Shown here piece after piece: positions 1 through 9,100 of a stretch of DNA of 12,575 nt (its first letter is position 1; the number at the start of each line of letters is the position of its first letter). This DNA is from Promethearchaeota archaeon (GTDB lineage Archaea; Asgardarchaeota; Lokiarchaeia; Sigynarchaeales; SOKP01): NCBI GenBank assembly GCA_030620005.1, contig JAUXAJ010000140.1, forward strand, positions 1 through 12,575. The letters run 5' to 3'. The notes under the pieces were generated by a model. The model did not search any database. It was not told where the DNA came from and saw only the letters and a list, made by a program, of their open reading frames with translations. A program made the position numbers and the translations under genes.

Positions 1-176
1 GAAAAATAGTATCAACTTATCGTTAAAAATGGGGTGCGTATAGATGTAAAACTAGTACAAATTTTAAAGATAATAAAGTTTTAAATTAATAGAAACCAGA
101 TCTTTATTATTCTTTAGAAAAAATTACAAAACTTAAGTTATTAAATTAACAATGAAAGAAATTAATATTATTAATG
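1..176. other. AT-rich stretch with no supported gene
   Basis: No open frame of useful length and no RNA-like structure was found here. Positions 10-84 can be read as 24 codons between two in-frame stops (TAG at 7-9, TAA at 82-84), and the first part (NGVRIDV) looks faintly protein-like. It could be the 3' end of a decayed gene, but it is too short and too weak to name. The rest is A/T-rich leader sequence running into the TATA box at 177-185. Confidence 0.4.
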
Positions 177-185
177 ATATAAAAG
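177..185 (+). promoter_or_regulatory. Putative archaeal TATA box upstream of the Gfo/Idh remnant
   Basis: The sequence ATATAAAAG matches an archaeal TATA element. Its first T (178) lies 30 nt before the ATG at 208, the same distance seen for the giant gene at 3128. This spacing would place the transcription start near the ATG, giving a leaderless or nearly leaderless mRNA. It favours ATG 208 over ATG 195 as the ancestral start. AT-richness makes chance matches likely, so this rests on spacing. Confidence 0.4.
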
Positions 186-207
186 AGCTTTAAAATGGCT
201 ATAATAA

Positions 208-361
208 ATGAAGAAAGAAGAAAAAAAAAACATTAAAAGCAATTTTAGTTGGCGCAGGTAATAGAGGCCTGACAGTTTATGGGAATTATGCTTTAAGAAA
301 TGCAGAAAAACTAAAATTTATCGCTGTTGCAGAACCCATAGAAGCAAGGCGTAAGAAATAG
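208..361 (+). pseudogene. Gfo/Idh/MocA-type oxidoreductase, frameshifted N-terminal remnant
   Basis: Reading from 230 gives TLKAILVGAGNRGL and then about 28 more residues through FIAVAEPIEARRKK to a TAG at 359-361. The beta strand plus GxGxRG loop is the start of the NAD(P)-binding Rossmann fold of Gfo/Idh/MocA dehydrogenases, and the later I-A-V-A-E-P segment is the second strand with its acidic residue. Members of the family are usually 330-400 residues, so only the first eighth or so is present. The ATG at 208 is out of frame. Removing one A from the A10 tract at 221-230 would give MKKEEKKTLKAILVGAG, a natural-looking start. Adding one A would instead join ATG 195. The homologous sequence stops at the TAG and is followed in the same frame by material copied from the giant gene, so the gene is broken at both ends. 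A homopolymer error could explain the frameshift but not the missing remainder. Confidence 0.75.
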
Positions 362-378
362 AATCTTCGATATTTAAT
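359..378 (+). repeat. 20-bp imperfect direct repeat, left copy
   Basis: TAGAATCTTCGATATTTAAT matches the sequence at 2059-2078 at 19 of 20 positions (C versus A at the tenth base). The left copy begins exactly at the stop codon of the Gfo/Idh remnant and overlaps the first bases of the fragment copied from the giant gene. The pair brackets the copied fragment and the symporter gene. Confidence 0.55.
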
Positions 379-541
379 ACACTTTAGATTGTTTTTTCTT
401 GTTGAATTTAATATTTTTTTCAATGCTTTAATCATCTCTACCGTTATACTTCCTGCCATTTTTATTTTATTCCTATTTTTTAATTATTTATTGGGGATTT
501 TACCGTTATCAATAAAAAGATATTTAAGAAAGGAAACCTAA
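362..541 (+). pseudogene. Remnant reading frame carrying a copy of part of the giant membrane protein
   Basis: This frame is open from just after the TAG at 359-361 to TAA at 539-541 and has no start codon of its own. Codons from 374 onward reproduce residues 541-581 of the giant membrane protein (for example FRLFFLVEFN, IISTVILPAIFILF, FFNYLLG) with one amino-acid change, Tyr to His. After LLG the sequence diverges, but the tail LSIKRYLRK still resembles the giant protein's SVRTFLN at the matching point. That suggests either a diverged sister gene or a scar. It ends 59 bases before the symporter start. It is almost certainly not a functional gene here. The alternatives are a fragment left by recombination or an assembly chimera. 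Confidence 0.7.
373..495 (+). repeat. Duplicated segment of the giant gene, upstream copy
   Basis: Aligned without gaps to 4747-4869 at a constant offset of 4374, these 123 bases differ at only three positions: 380 (C for T), 418 (T for C) and 493 (G for A). Two of the three differences are silent in the giant gene's frame and one changes Tyr to His. Identity collapses abruptly on the left (before 373) and more gradually on the right. Orientation is direct. Confidence 0.93.
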
Positions 542-600
542 AAAAAGTAAAAGCATATTGAAAAATTTAATTTTTACACAAATACAAATTATCGAGAAAA

Positions 601-2028
601 ATGAACTCTAAAACAGCGTCTAAAGAAATTTTATCGAAAGAAATTTTACCCCTCCCCTCAAAGCTGGGATTTGGAGGCGCCACATTTTCTAGCGCCGTTC
701 TACAAGGCATTGCGTTCGGGTCGATAACATTCTTCTATAATGTGATATTAGGTGTAAACGAAGAACTACTGGGAATCGCTTGGTTGATTTTCGCTGCGTG
801 GAACGCCATCAACGACCCTCTTTTTGGTTTCCTCGAAGACAGGACGAAATCCAAAAAATATGGAAGGAGAATTCCGTACCTTCGCTTTGGAGGTCCAATT
901 TATGGGCTTTTATTCATTTTTTGCTGGTTTCCGCTTGTGGACCTTACTAACCAGTTAGCGTTATTCTTCAATTTTCTGCTCTTATTATTCGCCTTTGACA
1001 CGATTTACACGATCATTGGACTTATCACGTATTCTCTGCCTGCGGAAATGACCGTATCGTCGAACGCTCGCGCCAATTTAATGGTTTACGGCGCGTTATT
1101 TAGCGCACTAGGACTCTTAATTTCGTTCTTATTGCCGATCTTGTTCTTAACTGGGGTTACGGAAGAGCTAGATCCTTCTTTTTATGTGGTCATGATTATC
1201 ATAGGAATCATCTGCGGTACCATCTTGTTTATTAGTAGTTATTACATCAAGGAAAACAAGTACACTCAACTCGAAGAACCTTTAGGAATCGTTGATGGCT
1301 TTAAAGAGACATTTAAAAACAAATCTTTTCTCATCTTTGAAGTTTCAAACTTTTCGTTCACACTCGCACAGACTATTTTGACAACGGCTGTTTTTTATTA
1401 CTTGAATTACGTTTTGAACCTCGCAGGATTTATGGCAATGGTTCCACTAATTCTCTTTTTCTTGATGGTCTTTGTCTTTACGGTGGTTTATAGCAAGATA
1501 TTGAAAAAGCTGGGAGTAAAAAAGACCTTCATCATGGTTCTCGTGTTCGTAGGATTCTCGTTCATTCTCTTTTTCTTCATTGGCTGGGTCTTTGAAACGG
1601 CGATAATTGGAATGCTCTTATTAGGAGCCAGCTTTTCAGGATATTTCGTCACAGGGCAAATGGTTATGGCGGATGTCATCGATCACGATGAGATCCTCAC
1701 GAAAAAGCGTCGAGAAACCAGTTATTCGGGTATGAACGCTTTAATCACCAAACCGGCGATTTCCATCGCAAATTGGCTTTTTCTCTCCATAATCGCTTCT
1801 TTTGGGTTCCAAAAGGAGTCGTTGACGCAAGAACCGCTAACGCAGCTTGGCATCATGATTGGCTTTACATTGATTCCAGCCATTTTCATTTTATTTAGCG
1901 CGTTCGCCATGAAATATTTCCCACTGGACGGAGAAGAATGGAATAAAAAGAAAGAAGAACTGAAAAAGATACACGCAGAGAAAGAAAAGCGATATATGGA
2001 GCAACTTGAAAAGCAGGGAATATTGTAA
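601..2028 (+). CDS. GPH-family (MelB-like) sugar:cation symporter
   Basis: The 475-residue product is a 12-helix major-facilitator protein of the glycoside-pentoside-hexuronide:cation symporter group, which carries sugars or glycosides across the cell membrane with a co-transported cation. The family signature is clear. N71-D72-P73, then D80-R-T and G88-R-R-x-P92 lie at the helix 2 to helix 3 junction, where MelB proteins keep their cation-binding Asp and the loop 2-3 motif. The mirrored second-half motif is A357-D-V-I-D-H-D-E followed by K368-K-R-R-E. Length is normal for the family. The tail (about residues 445-475) is a charged, probably helical cytoplasmic segment. ATG 601 is the obvious start; no Shine-Dalgarno site and only a weak A/T-rich promoter precede it. 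Base composition stands out: positions 661-720 contain 35 G/C of 60, while a typical stretch of the giant gene (5281-5340) has 12 of 60. This may mean transfer from a higher-GC source. The substrate cannot be read from sequence. Confidence 0.93.
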   Translation: MNSKTASKEILSKEILPLPSKLGFGGATFSSAVLQGIAFGSITFFYNVILGVNEELLGIAWLIFAAWNAINDPLFGFLEDRTKSKKYGRRIPYLRFGGPIYGLLFIFCWFPLVDLTNQLALFFNFLLLLFAFDTIYTIIGLITYSLPAEMTVSSNARANLMVYGALFSALGLLISFLLPILFLTGVTEELDPSFYVVMIIIGIICGTILFISSYYIKENKYTQLEEPLGIVDGFKETFKNKSFLIFEVSNFSFTLAQTILTTAVFYYLNYVLNLAGFMAMVPLILFFLMVFVFTVVYSKILKKLGVKKTFIMVLVFVGFSFILFFFIGWVFETAIIGMLLLGASFSGYFVTGQMVMADVIDHDEILTKKRRETSYSGMNALITKPAISIANWLFLSIIASFGFQKESLTQEPLTQLGIMIGFTLIPAIFILFSAFAMKYFPLDGEEWNKKKEELKKIHAEKEKRYMEQLEKQGIL

Positions 2029-2030
2029 AC

Positions 2031-2053
2031 AATAATTTTTTATAAAAATTATT
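2031..2053 (+). terminator. Perfect A/T hairpin after the symporter gene
   Basis: Ten bases (AATAATTTTT), a three-base loop (TAT) and the exact reverse complement (AAAAATTATT) form a palindrome beginning two bases after the TAA of the symporter gene. The stem has no G or C, so it is weak as RNA. The run of five T residues in the left arm may itself act as an archaeal U-rich terminator. The position is suggestive; termination is inferred. Confidence 0.45.
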
Positions 2054-2058
2054 AAAAT

Positions 2059-2078
2059 TAGAATCTTAGATATTTAAT
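2059..2078 (+). repeat. 20-bp imperfect direct repeat, right copy
   Basis: TAGAATCTTAGATATTTAAT is the partner of 359-378 (19 of 20 identical). It sits between the hairpin after the symporter gene and the promoter of the nitroreductase gene, so the two copies enclose about 1.7 kb. No inverted ends or transposase are present, so this is not an insertion sequence. Confidence 0.55.
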
Positions 2079-2084
2079 TAAGGA

Positions 2085-2093
2085 TTATAAAAA
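2085..2093 (+). promoter_or_regulatory. Putative TATA box of the ferredoxin-nitroreductase gene
   Basis: TTATAAAAA contains the TATAAAA core beginning at 2086, 23 nt upstream of the GTG start at 2109. The short spacing suggests a leaderless transcript, in line with the other genes in the window. An in-frame TAA at 2088-2090 lies inside the element and rules out a more upstream start for the gene. Confidence 0.45.
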
Positions 2094-2108
2094 TTAGAAA
2101 AAAATTTT

Positions 2109-2930
2109 GTGGTAAAATTGCCAATAATAGGAATTGATTATGAAAAATGTAGTAATTGCGGCACATGTTTGACTGCTTGTCCTCTCCCAGGATATTTTTA
2201 TAGCAGAAAAGAAGGGGAAGATAAGGTTATATACGATAGTCTGGGGAAAAAATGTCTAATGTGCGGTCAGTGCATCTCACAATGTCCGGAAGAAGCGATT
2301 CTATTCAAAGATATGGGAGAATCTTACACATTTGATGGTATCCAAGACATTGAATCATTTGCTCCCTACGAAAAGATTGTTAATTTTTTAGCTGCTTGTC
2401 GTTCTACTAGAAGATATAAGAAACAAGAGGTTCCGAAAGAAATCTTAGAAAAAGTAATTAGAGCAATGTCTTATGCTCCCACCGGTATGAACATGAGGTC
2501 TGAAAACTTTACTATAATTTCTGATAAAGAAACTTTAATAACCTTAGCGGACGCTATATTAGAAGAATTACAAAAGGAACCTTCTAACTGGCGCATGTTT
2601 CGCCGCCAATTTTCGCTTATAGAGAAGATATACGATATACCCGTGTTTTACGACGCTCCACACGTGATTTTCATTAGTACACCTCTTAACATGATAATGG
2701 GAGGATTTAACATGGGAAACATTATTACTTATGGAAGACTAACCGCTTAAACGCTTGGGTTAGGCACGTGTTGGAACGGTTGGACTCAAATTGCAACGAA
2801 TAGCAATCCACAAATAAGAAGAATTGCAAAAATTAAAGCACCTTTGGTCTGTGCGTTCACAATTGGCTATCCTGATGCGAAATATTATCGAATTCCTCCG
2901 CGATCCGAAAAAAAAGTTAAATTCATTTAA
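2109..2930 (+). pseudogene. Ferredoxin-nitroreductase fusion interrupted by an in-frame TAA
   Basis: The upstream part (213 residues, GTG start) carries two complete [4Fe-4S] motifs, C14-C17-C20-C24-P and C49-C52-C55-C59-P. They are followed by a nitroreductase-fold domain with the FMN-contacting pattern R98-S-T-R-R-Y and the A-P-T-G-M-N segment. Such fusions pass electrons from the clusters to FMN to reduce small organic substrates; the substrate is unknown. TAA at 2748-2750 ends this frame, but the same frame continues for 59 codons with TLGLGTCWNGW, later APLVCAFTIGYP and a normal end at TAA 2928-2930. These are the conserved C-terminal elements of the family, so the ancestral protein was about 273 residues. 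One base change (most simply CAA to TAA at codon 214) accounts for everything. The truncated product lacks the last strand and helix that normally complete the FMN site and dimer, so it is probably inactive. Natural readthrough or a base-call error are the alternatives. GTG 2109 is the only start that keeps the first cluster. Confidence 0.85.
2748..2750 (+). other. Premature in-frame stop codon in the nitroreductase gene
   Basis: The frame reads CTA ACC GCT TAA ACG CTT GGG, that is LTA-stop-TLG. Family members usually have a residue such as Gln at this point. No frameshift is needed, because reading resumes in the same frame with typical family sequence on both sides. Confidence 0.85.
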
Positions 2931-3034
2931 AGTTTTAATTAAATTTTGAGGGTTTCCCGATAAAATCTTCAATGAAATGCTAGAGCTTCAAGGCGAATAT
3001 TTGAATTACTTTAAGAAGTGAATTGATTTCGAAT
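2931..3034 (+). other. Intergenic stretch with a small unidentified coding remnant
   Basis: Positions 2950-3021, between in-frame TGA codons, encode 23 residues with protein-like composition (FNEMLELQGEYLNYFKK at the end). The reading frame has no suitable start and the fragment matches nothing I can name. It may be the displaced C-terminus of a gene that once lay here or of the neighbouring nitroreductase gene. Otherwise the stretch is A/T-rich. Confidence 0.3.
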
Positions 3035-3104
3035 CTATAAAAATTACATTAATTACATTAATGTCAAAAGCTTTAATTACTTGAAAATCCTAATATCTAT
3101 AAAA
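3035..3104 (+). promoter_or_regulatory. Promoter region of the giant gene with two TATA-like boxes
   Basis: CTATAAAA occurs twice, at 3035-3042 and 3097-3104. The core of the second begins 30 nt before the ATG at 3128, the expected distance for a leaderless archaeal transcript. Between them a nine-base tandem repeat, ATTACATTA twice (3043-3060), directly follows the first box and could be a regulator site or chance. There is no Shine-Dalgarno sequence before 3128. Confidence 0.45.
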
Positions 3105-3127
3105 CTATGAAAATACTATTTTGATAT

Positions 3128-6100
3128 ATGAATTCCAAACAAAATCCTAATTTAGAAGAAAAAGAAGAGAGAATCAAAAAAGCAACTGATATTCTTACGA
3201 AATCATGGTGGTTTTGTTTTTATTTAATTATTGCCCCCATTATAGTTGCTCTAATTACATTTTTGTTATTATTTAGTTTTATTATATTTTATTTTTTTAC
3301 AAAAGACGAGAATATTAGATATGTCTTTTCTTTTGCTTTTTCATGCCTAGCTTACATGTTATCCTTGTTATTTTTTTACAAAGCGTTTGATAAATTTAGG
3401 AAAAAACCATATTTTAAGAATTTGGAAAATAATTTATCTGCTCGAATAAATGTTCTTTTCCTAATTACTATATCTTCTTTAGTAGTAACGCCACTGTTCA
3501 TTTATATTACTCCCGAAGATTATGCTTTCGAACTGCTTCCTTTAACATCTTTTATTATTCTTTACAATATTATTTGGTACTATTATTTTTATCAGCCTAT
3601 TGATTATTATGACGATTCTGAAGGGAAATTCAAATATATTCATGATTTAAAGGCAAGTATAAAACAATGGCATAATTTAATTATTATTGTAAATTACATC
3701 GTTCAAATTATTTTTTTGGCATTAATATTTTACACAGAATTTTCTTGGTTATATGCCCTTATCACAAATATAGTCTTTTATCTTCTTACAAGTATTTACA
3801 CAAGAAATCAGAAGTTAAAGATTAAAATCGCTATTAACGAGAAAAAGTCGCTTTTTCTTGAATTAAAAACGTTCCAAAAAAAATTTGTAATCAGCGTGAT
3901 AAGCCTTATCTTTTGCTTTTTAATTCAACTTCCACTCATTATATTAGCTTATAGTTTGCCTCAAATCCAATACATGGATGTAGAATTTATTTTTAGCTTA
4001 CTTCTAATAGCTTTATTTGTTTTATTTTATTTTAAAGCAAGATTATACATCTTTTTCCAATATAGCTTTTCAATTAGCCGATTTACTAAAGTTAAGGATA
4101 TTGACGATTCTAAAAAAATCATTTCTGAGAAATTTCAAAAATTTCAAAAGTTTAACTCATCTCTCTCAATTGTTTTAATTGGAATAATAATTTCATTCTC
4201 GTTTTTATTAGATATACTACCGTTAATCCTGATAATTCTACCATTCTTTTACATTCTCTTTTACTACGAAGAAAAAGCAAAATTTTACGATAAGAAGCAA
4301 AATAGATATAATTTTTTATTAAATACATTAGCAATTCTATTGGCAATATCTTTTGGTATTTTACCAATAATATGGATCGGCATAACTTGGAACATTCAAT
4401 TAATAATCCTCTTAATAACATTATATTTCATTTTAGAAATTTTCGTGAGACAAAATTATTTTGATAAAGAGGATGTTATTGTCATCCAAAACATACTAGC
4501 TATTGCCAGTTTTTTATTAATAGCCTTTTCTTTTTATCCAATAATTATCGTGGAATATTTAAGTTTCACATCTGAACCAATTTTAATATACTTAGTAAAT
4601 TTTCTTTTGACTTCTCTTTTAAGCTTAACAACTTCAATAATTTTCCTTTACATTCTATATGCTCGATATTTTCATAAAAAACTTTCAAAAACTTTCAAAT
4701 TAAGTGTCATCATTAATTTTATTTTAATAGAACTATTCATATTTGCTTTAATATACTTTAGATTGTTTTTTCTTGTTGAATTTAATATTTTCTTCAATGC
4801 TTTAATCATCTCTACCGTTATACTTCCTGCCATTTTTATTTTATTCCTATTTTTTAATTATTTATTAGGTTTATTTTCGGTAAGAACCTTCTTAAATTAT
4901 TGTTATTATACTTTTTATTTTTTAATTTTCTCAAGTTTTATCTCAATAATAATTCTTTTTTATGATTTTTCTCTAATTATTTTGTTAGATCTGCTTCTTC
5001 TTTCCATTTTAATGCATTACCAATTAAAGTTTGGGTCAAAATTAGAAAAAATAAAAGAAACAACTTTTTCAAGATTTATCATTGTTAATTCTTACTTGGT
5101 TTCTATTGAGCTTTTTATTTTATTTTTTAATTTATTCAATTCTATCTTATTTTTAGACATGTTATTGTCTTCGTTCTTCTCATTATGCTTGATATGTATT
5201 TTAGTCTCGATTTTTTCAAAAATGGAGAATATCTTCTCAGAATCCATAAAAACAATAATAATTGAATGCACATTGCTTTATTTTACATTTTTAACATTCT
5301 ACTATTCTTTTATTTTGTTGTTTGGCTCTTTTTATGTTATTGTTATTCCTATTATTATTTCCACTAGTAGCTTCTTCTTACCATATTATTATGCTTTTAA
5401 GAAAAAAATCCTAAAGCTATCTCTATTAAGAAAAATCGCAATTATTAATTTTTTGATGTTGTCAAGCTCTATTATCTCGATTCCAACGATTATTGGATTA
5501 GAATTGGTAAGATTAGGATTATCTTTGAATATAGGTCTTGTCATAAATTCAACAGTACTCATTTTTTTTGGATTTCTATCAATTTTAAGTATCATTGCTC
5601 CAAAAATCCAATTAAAGGAAATTCACTCGATATATATAAAAACAACTCAAATACTCACGTGGTTTTCTATTTCGATTTTAGCTTCAATACAATTCAATTA
5701 TACTTTTATAGATGATTCAAGTATTAGTTTTAATTATTTTATTCTTAGCTCGAGTTTTTTAATTTTCTTTCTTTTAAATTTTTTTAACTTGAAATTATTT
5801 GAGAATTTGAATAAGCAAATTCGTGAATTAAGAGATGCCAAGCTTAATTCAGAGAAATGTTATAAATTTCTAATTAATTTTCAAAATTTTGTGTTTTATG
5901 GCATTGTCTTTTCGTTATCATATGAAATTGCCACGATAATTCACATGAGCAATCTTTTATATTTATTACCATCGGATTTAGAATTTTTAAACATTTTATG
6001 GTATTTAGGATTCTTTTTTTCGTCTATTTTAATTTTAACAAGATTTAGTAAATACGTGACGGATGTAGAATTTTCAAGAGTAAAGAATATTCTTGAAATA

Positions 6101-9100
6101 ATATCTTGGTTTTATGTAAAAATTATTGCTTGTGTATTTTTTGCCATATATGCTTTTCCCTTCTCAATTATTAACAAAATATTTTTATTTTCATTAATTT
6201 TTTGCGTGCTAACGCCTATTTCTGTCTATTATTTTGGAAAATTTAGAGATATTTCCGAAGATAATAAGTATTTGATAATAAAAATAATTTCGTGCTTGTT
6301 TCTAATTTCACTTATTGTTTTTTACATGGAACTCTATTGGTTTTTTGTAATTTTAATCCCAAACTTCAATGAAAATTTAATTTATTTCATTTGCATTGCT
6401 ATTTGTAATCTATTACTATTATCAAACTTTTACATGACAAGAATAAATCTAACAATACAAAAGGATTCCAAGTTTAAGCTTTATAGTTTTTTCGGATCTT
6501 CACTAATTCTTTTTGCGAGCATGCTTTATTTCATACCAGAAATATCTGTAGTTCTCTTAATCGTTTCATGTTTGATTTTATTTTCTCAAAGAAATAAAAA
6601 TTTTATAATTAAAATTGTTAGCTATTTTCTTTTAAGTTTAATTGGCTTCATGGAGATACAGGTAATCTTAAATATTTACAACTTACTTTCTGGATTTGAT
6701 TTTATTCCCGTAGGTTTTTTTATTTTGGTTTATCTAGCTTCATTAATTGTAGTTGTATTAATATCTGTGTTAATAAATTTAAGAAAAAGTATTAAATTCG
6801 AAGTACTTTCACTATTTACTTTAATATCAATCCAAACATTTGTTTTTATCCTTACATATACCAATGTATTACTTATTTATAACATTACAATAACATTTTT
6901 TATATTTTTTCTATTTACAGGTATATATTTACGCCAAAATAATGATAAGCGCTACAAGTGGTTCATAAACCCATGTATACTTCTTGCTGTATTTGATTTT
7001 ACCAGTTGGATTTCTTATTCGTATCTTTTTACCATGGAAAAATACCAAATCATTAACCCAATCCTAACTTTTACATTAACCTTAAGCACGACCGGATTTA
7101 CTTTTGTATTCTTATATAATAAAGCACCAGAAAAAATTAGGAGACAATCTTTTTTTACAATTTTAACGGCAGTAATTATCTCATTTCCCTTATTTATATA
7201 CATCTTGTTTATTTCTTATTACCCAATTCCGTTGGAACAACCAATTCCTTTAATAATCGCAATTAATATTGGAATTTTCCTTTATTATCTGTCAATTGGA
7301 ATATATCAATGGAAAATATCCTGGGCAATCTGGAAAACAGGATGGTTCATTTGGATTGCAATTCCCATTGTTAATTTTATTCTTATTTATAGGATTTTTA
7401 CGGGTATAGATGTTTTTACAAATTCCTTAAATATTTTTGGTGTAAACTCAATTTATTTATTTGAAGTGAATCTTTTAAGCGGTCCCTTCATACTCACATC
7501 CATTATATTTGTTTTATTTTACTTACCAGTATTATATTTTAAAATAAGGAAATATTTTACGCAAATAATCATTGCTATTTGGGCAATAAATTTAATATTG
7601 GTTTACTGGTTTAGCCAAAATCTTTTCTTTGGATACTTTTTATTAATTAATTCGTCTTTTTTTCTTTTTGCCATTATTTTACTCATGCCAATATTCTATG
7701 CATTAAAACAATGGAAAATACTTTCAATTTTCTGGTTAATATTGATAGGAACTAATACCATCTTTTTACAAATTTTATTTAATGAATTTGGAGTTTTTAT
7801 TGAAATTTCTATATCGATGAATATCCTTATTGTTGGATTATTTCTCATATTATATTCCTTTTTTCCAAATATAAGATCAACGGGTAGCGTTCTCATCGTA
7901 GCATATTCCACAGTATTATTAGGAATTTTCTTAATCATCTATTTCGTGCTTTTTGCAGTTTTATTAAATCCATTAATTTCTATTAACATGGCATTTTTGG
8001 TAATAGCGTTAAGTCTTTTTACTTCTAAATATTTAAAATTTAACAAAAAACACATTAATTTATTAATTTCTTGGATTTTAATAATCAATTTATCATGGTT
8101 AACTTTTAATACATTTAGCTTGATTCCCGGTTTAGAATTATTTGCTTTATTTTTAGCACTTACTATATTCGGAGGATCATTCTTCGTTTTTGATCATTTT
8201 AAAATGATAAAACCCATAAATAAGGGAATTCCCTTGTTAATTTTAGCATTTGGAACGTCTTCGACTATATCCTCCGTTTTATTTATATTTTTTCAAGCAT
8301 CTGCGCTCATGATTTGTGCAATATTTACAATAATAAGTATATTGTTTTTGTACTTCATGCTTGAGGATTATAGATTTGCATTATGGTATTTAATTCCAAT
8401 CCCTTTTTCATTTTTAATATTAGATCTATTAATCCTTATTGATATAATTCAAACTGTCGCAATCTTGACTTATTTAATACTTTATATAATCATCTTCCAA
8501 TTAATTTTCAATTCTGTAAATAGTTTCATTAAAGGAGATAAGACTAAAATTGAAAATAATTTGATGAAGTTTTATAAAAATCAAGAATATCTTAATACTT
8601 TAAATTTTGGTTGTTTTGTAATAAATTCATCTTATATCTCGTTATTTGCTTCCATTATTAGCCGAGTAATTCTAATTCAGATATTTTTGGAACAATTAAT
8701 AGTATATTATCAAATTCTTGTATTTTTTACGATTTTGTCGATTTTAATGCTATTTAGCATGAAATATTTCAAAAATAAGGAATTAGGTTCAAAAGTCAAG
8801 GACCTAACATTATATTTAGACAAAATTGGTATTCTTTTATACTTGGTCTTTTCTATAGCTATTGCGTTGGACCTGTTGTTAATAATGATTCTTTTCAATA
8901 TTGGAATTATTAATATTATTTTCTTATTTATATTAATTTTTAGTGGTGTGGTTTTTTGTGAAACATTTTTTGAAGATAAAATATATTTTGATTTTTTGAT
9001 AAAAAAATCAAGAAATCAGCTCAATTTTTGGTCTTGGTTCATTTTTTCAAACATTTCATGTGTTTATTTTTATGTTTTTCATTTGAATTTGTTTCTTTTG

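Noticed and set aside
10..84. C-terminal remnant of a Gfo/Idh protein (NGVRIDV)
   Set aside because: Too short, with no conserved motif; the resemblance is within chance for this composition.
359..2078. Transposon or insertion sequence around the symporter
   Set aside because: The direct repeats are too long and too far from any terminal inverted repeats, and no transposase or recombinase is present.
2748..2750. TAA as a recoded sense codon
   Set aside because: TAA ends many genuine frames in this window (the symporter and giant genes among them) and is not a known pyrrolysine or selenocysteine codon. A nonsense mutation is simpler.
2760..2972. Minus-strand frame of 70 codons
   Set aside because: It is antisense to the conserved C-terminal part of the nitroreductase gene and its translation has no protein-like features.
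3043..3060. Tandem ATTACATTA as a start of a CRISPR or satellite array
   Set aside because: Only two units, no spacer pattern and A/T-rich; at most a regulator site.
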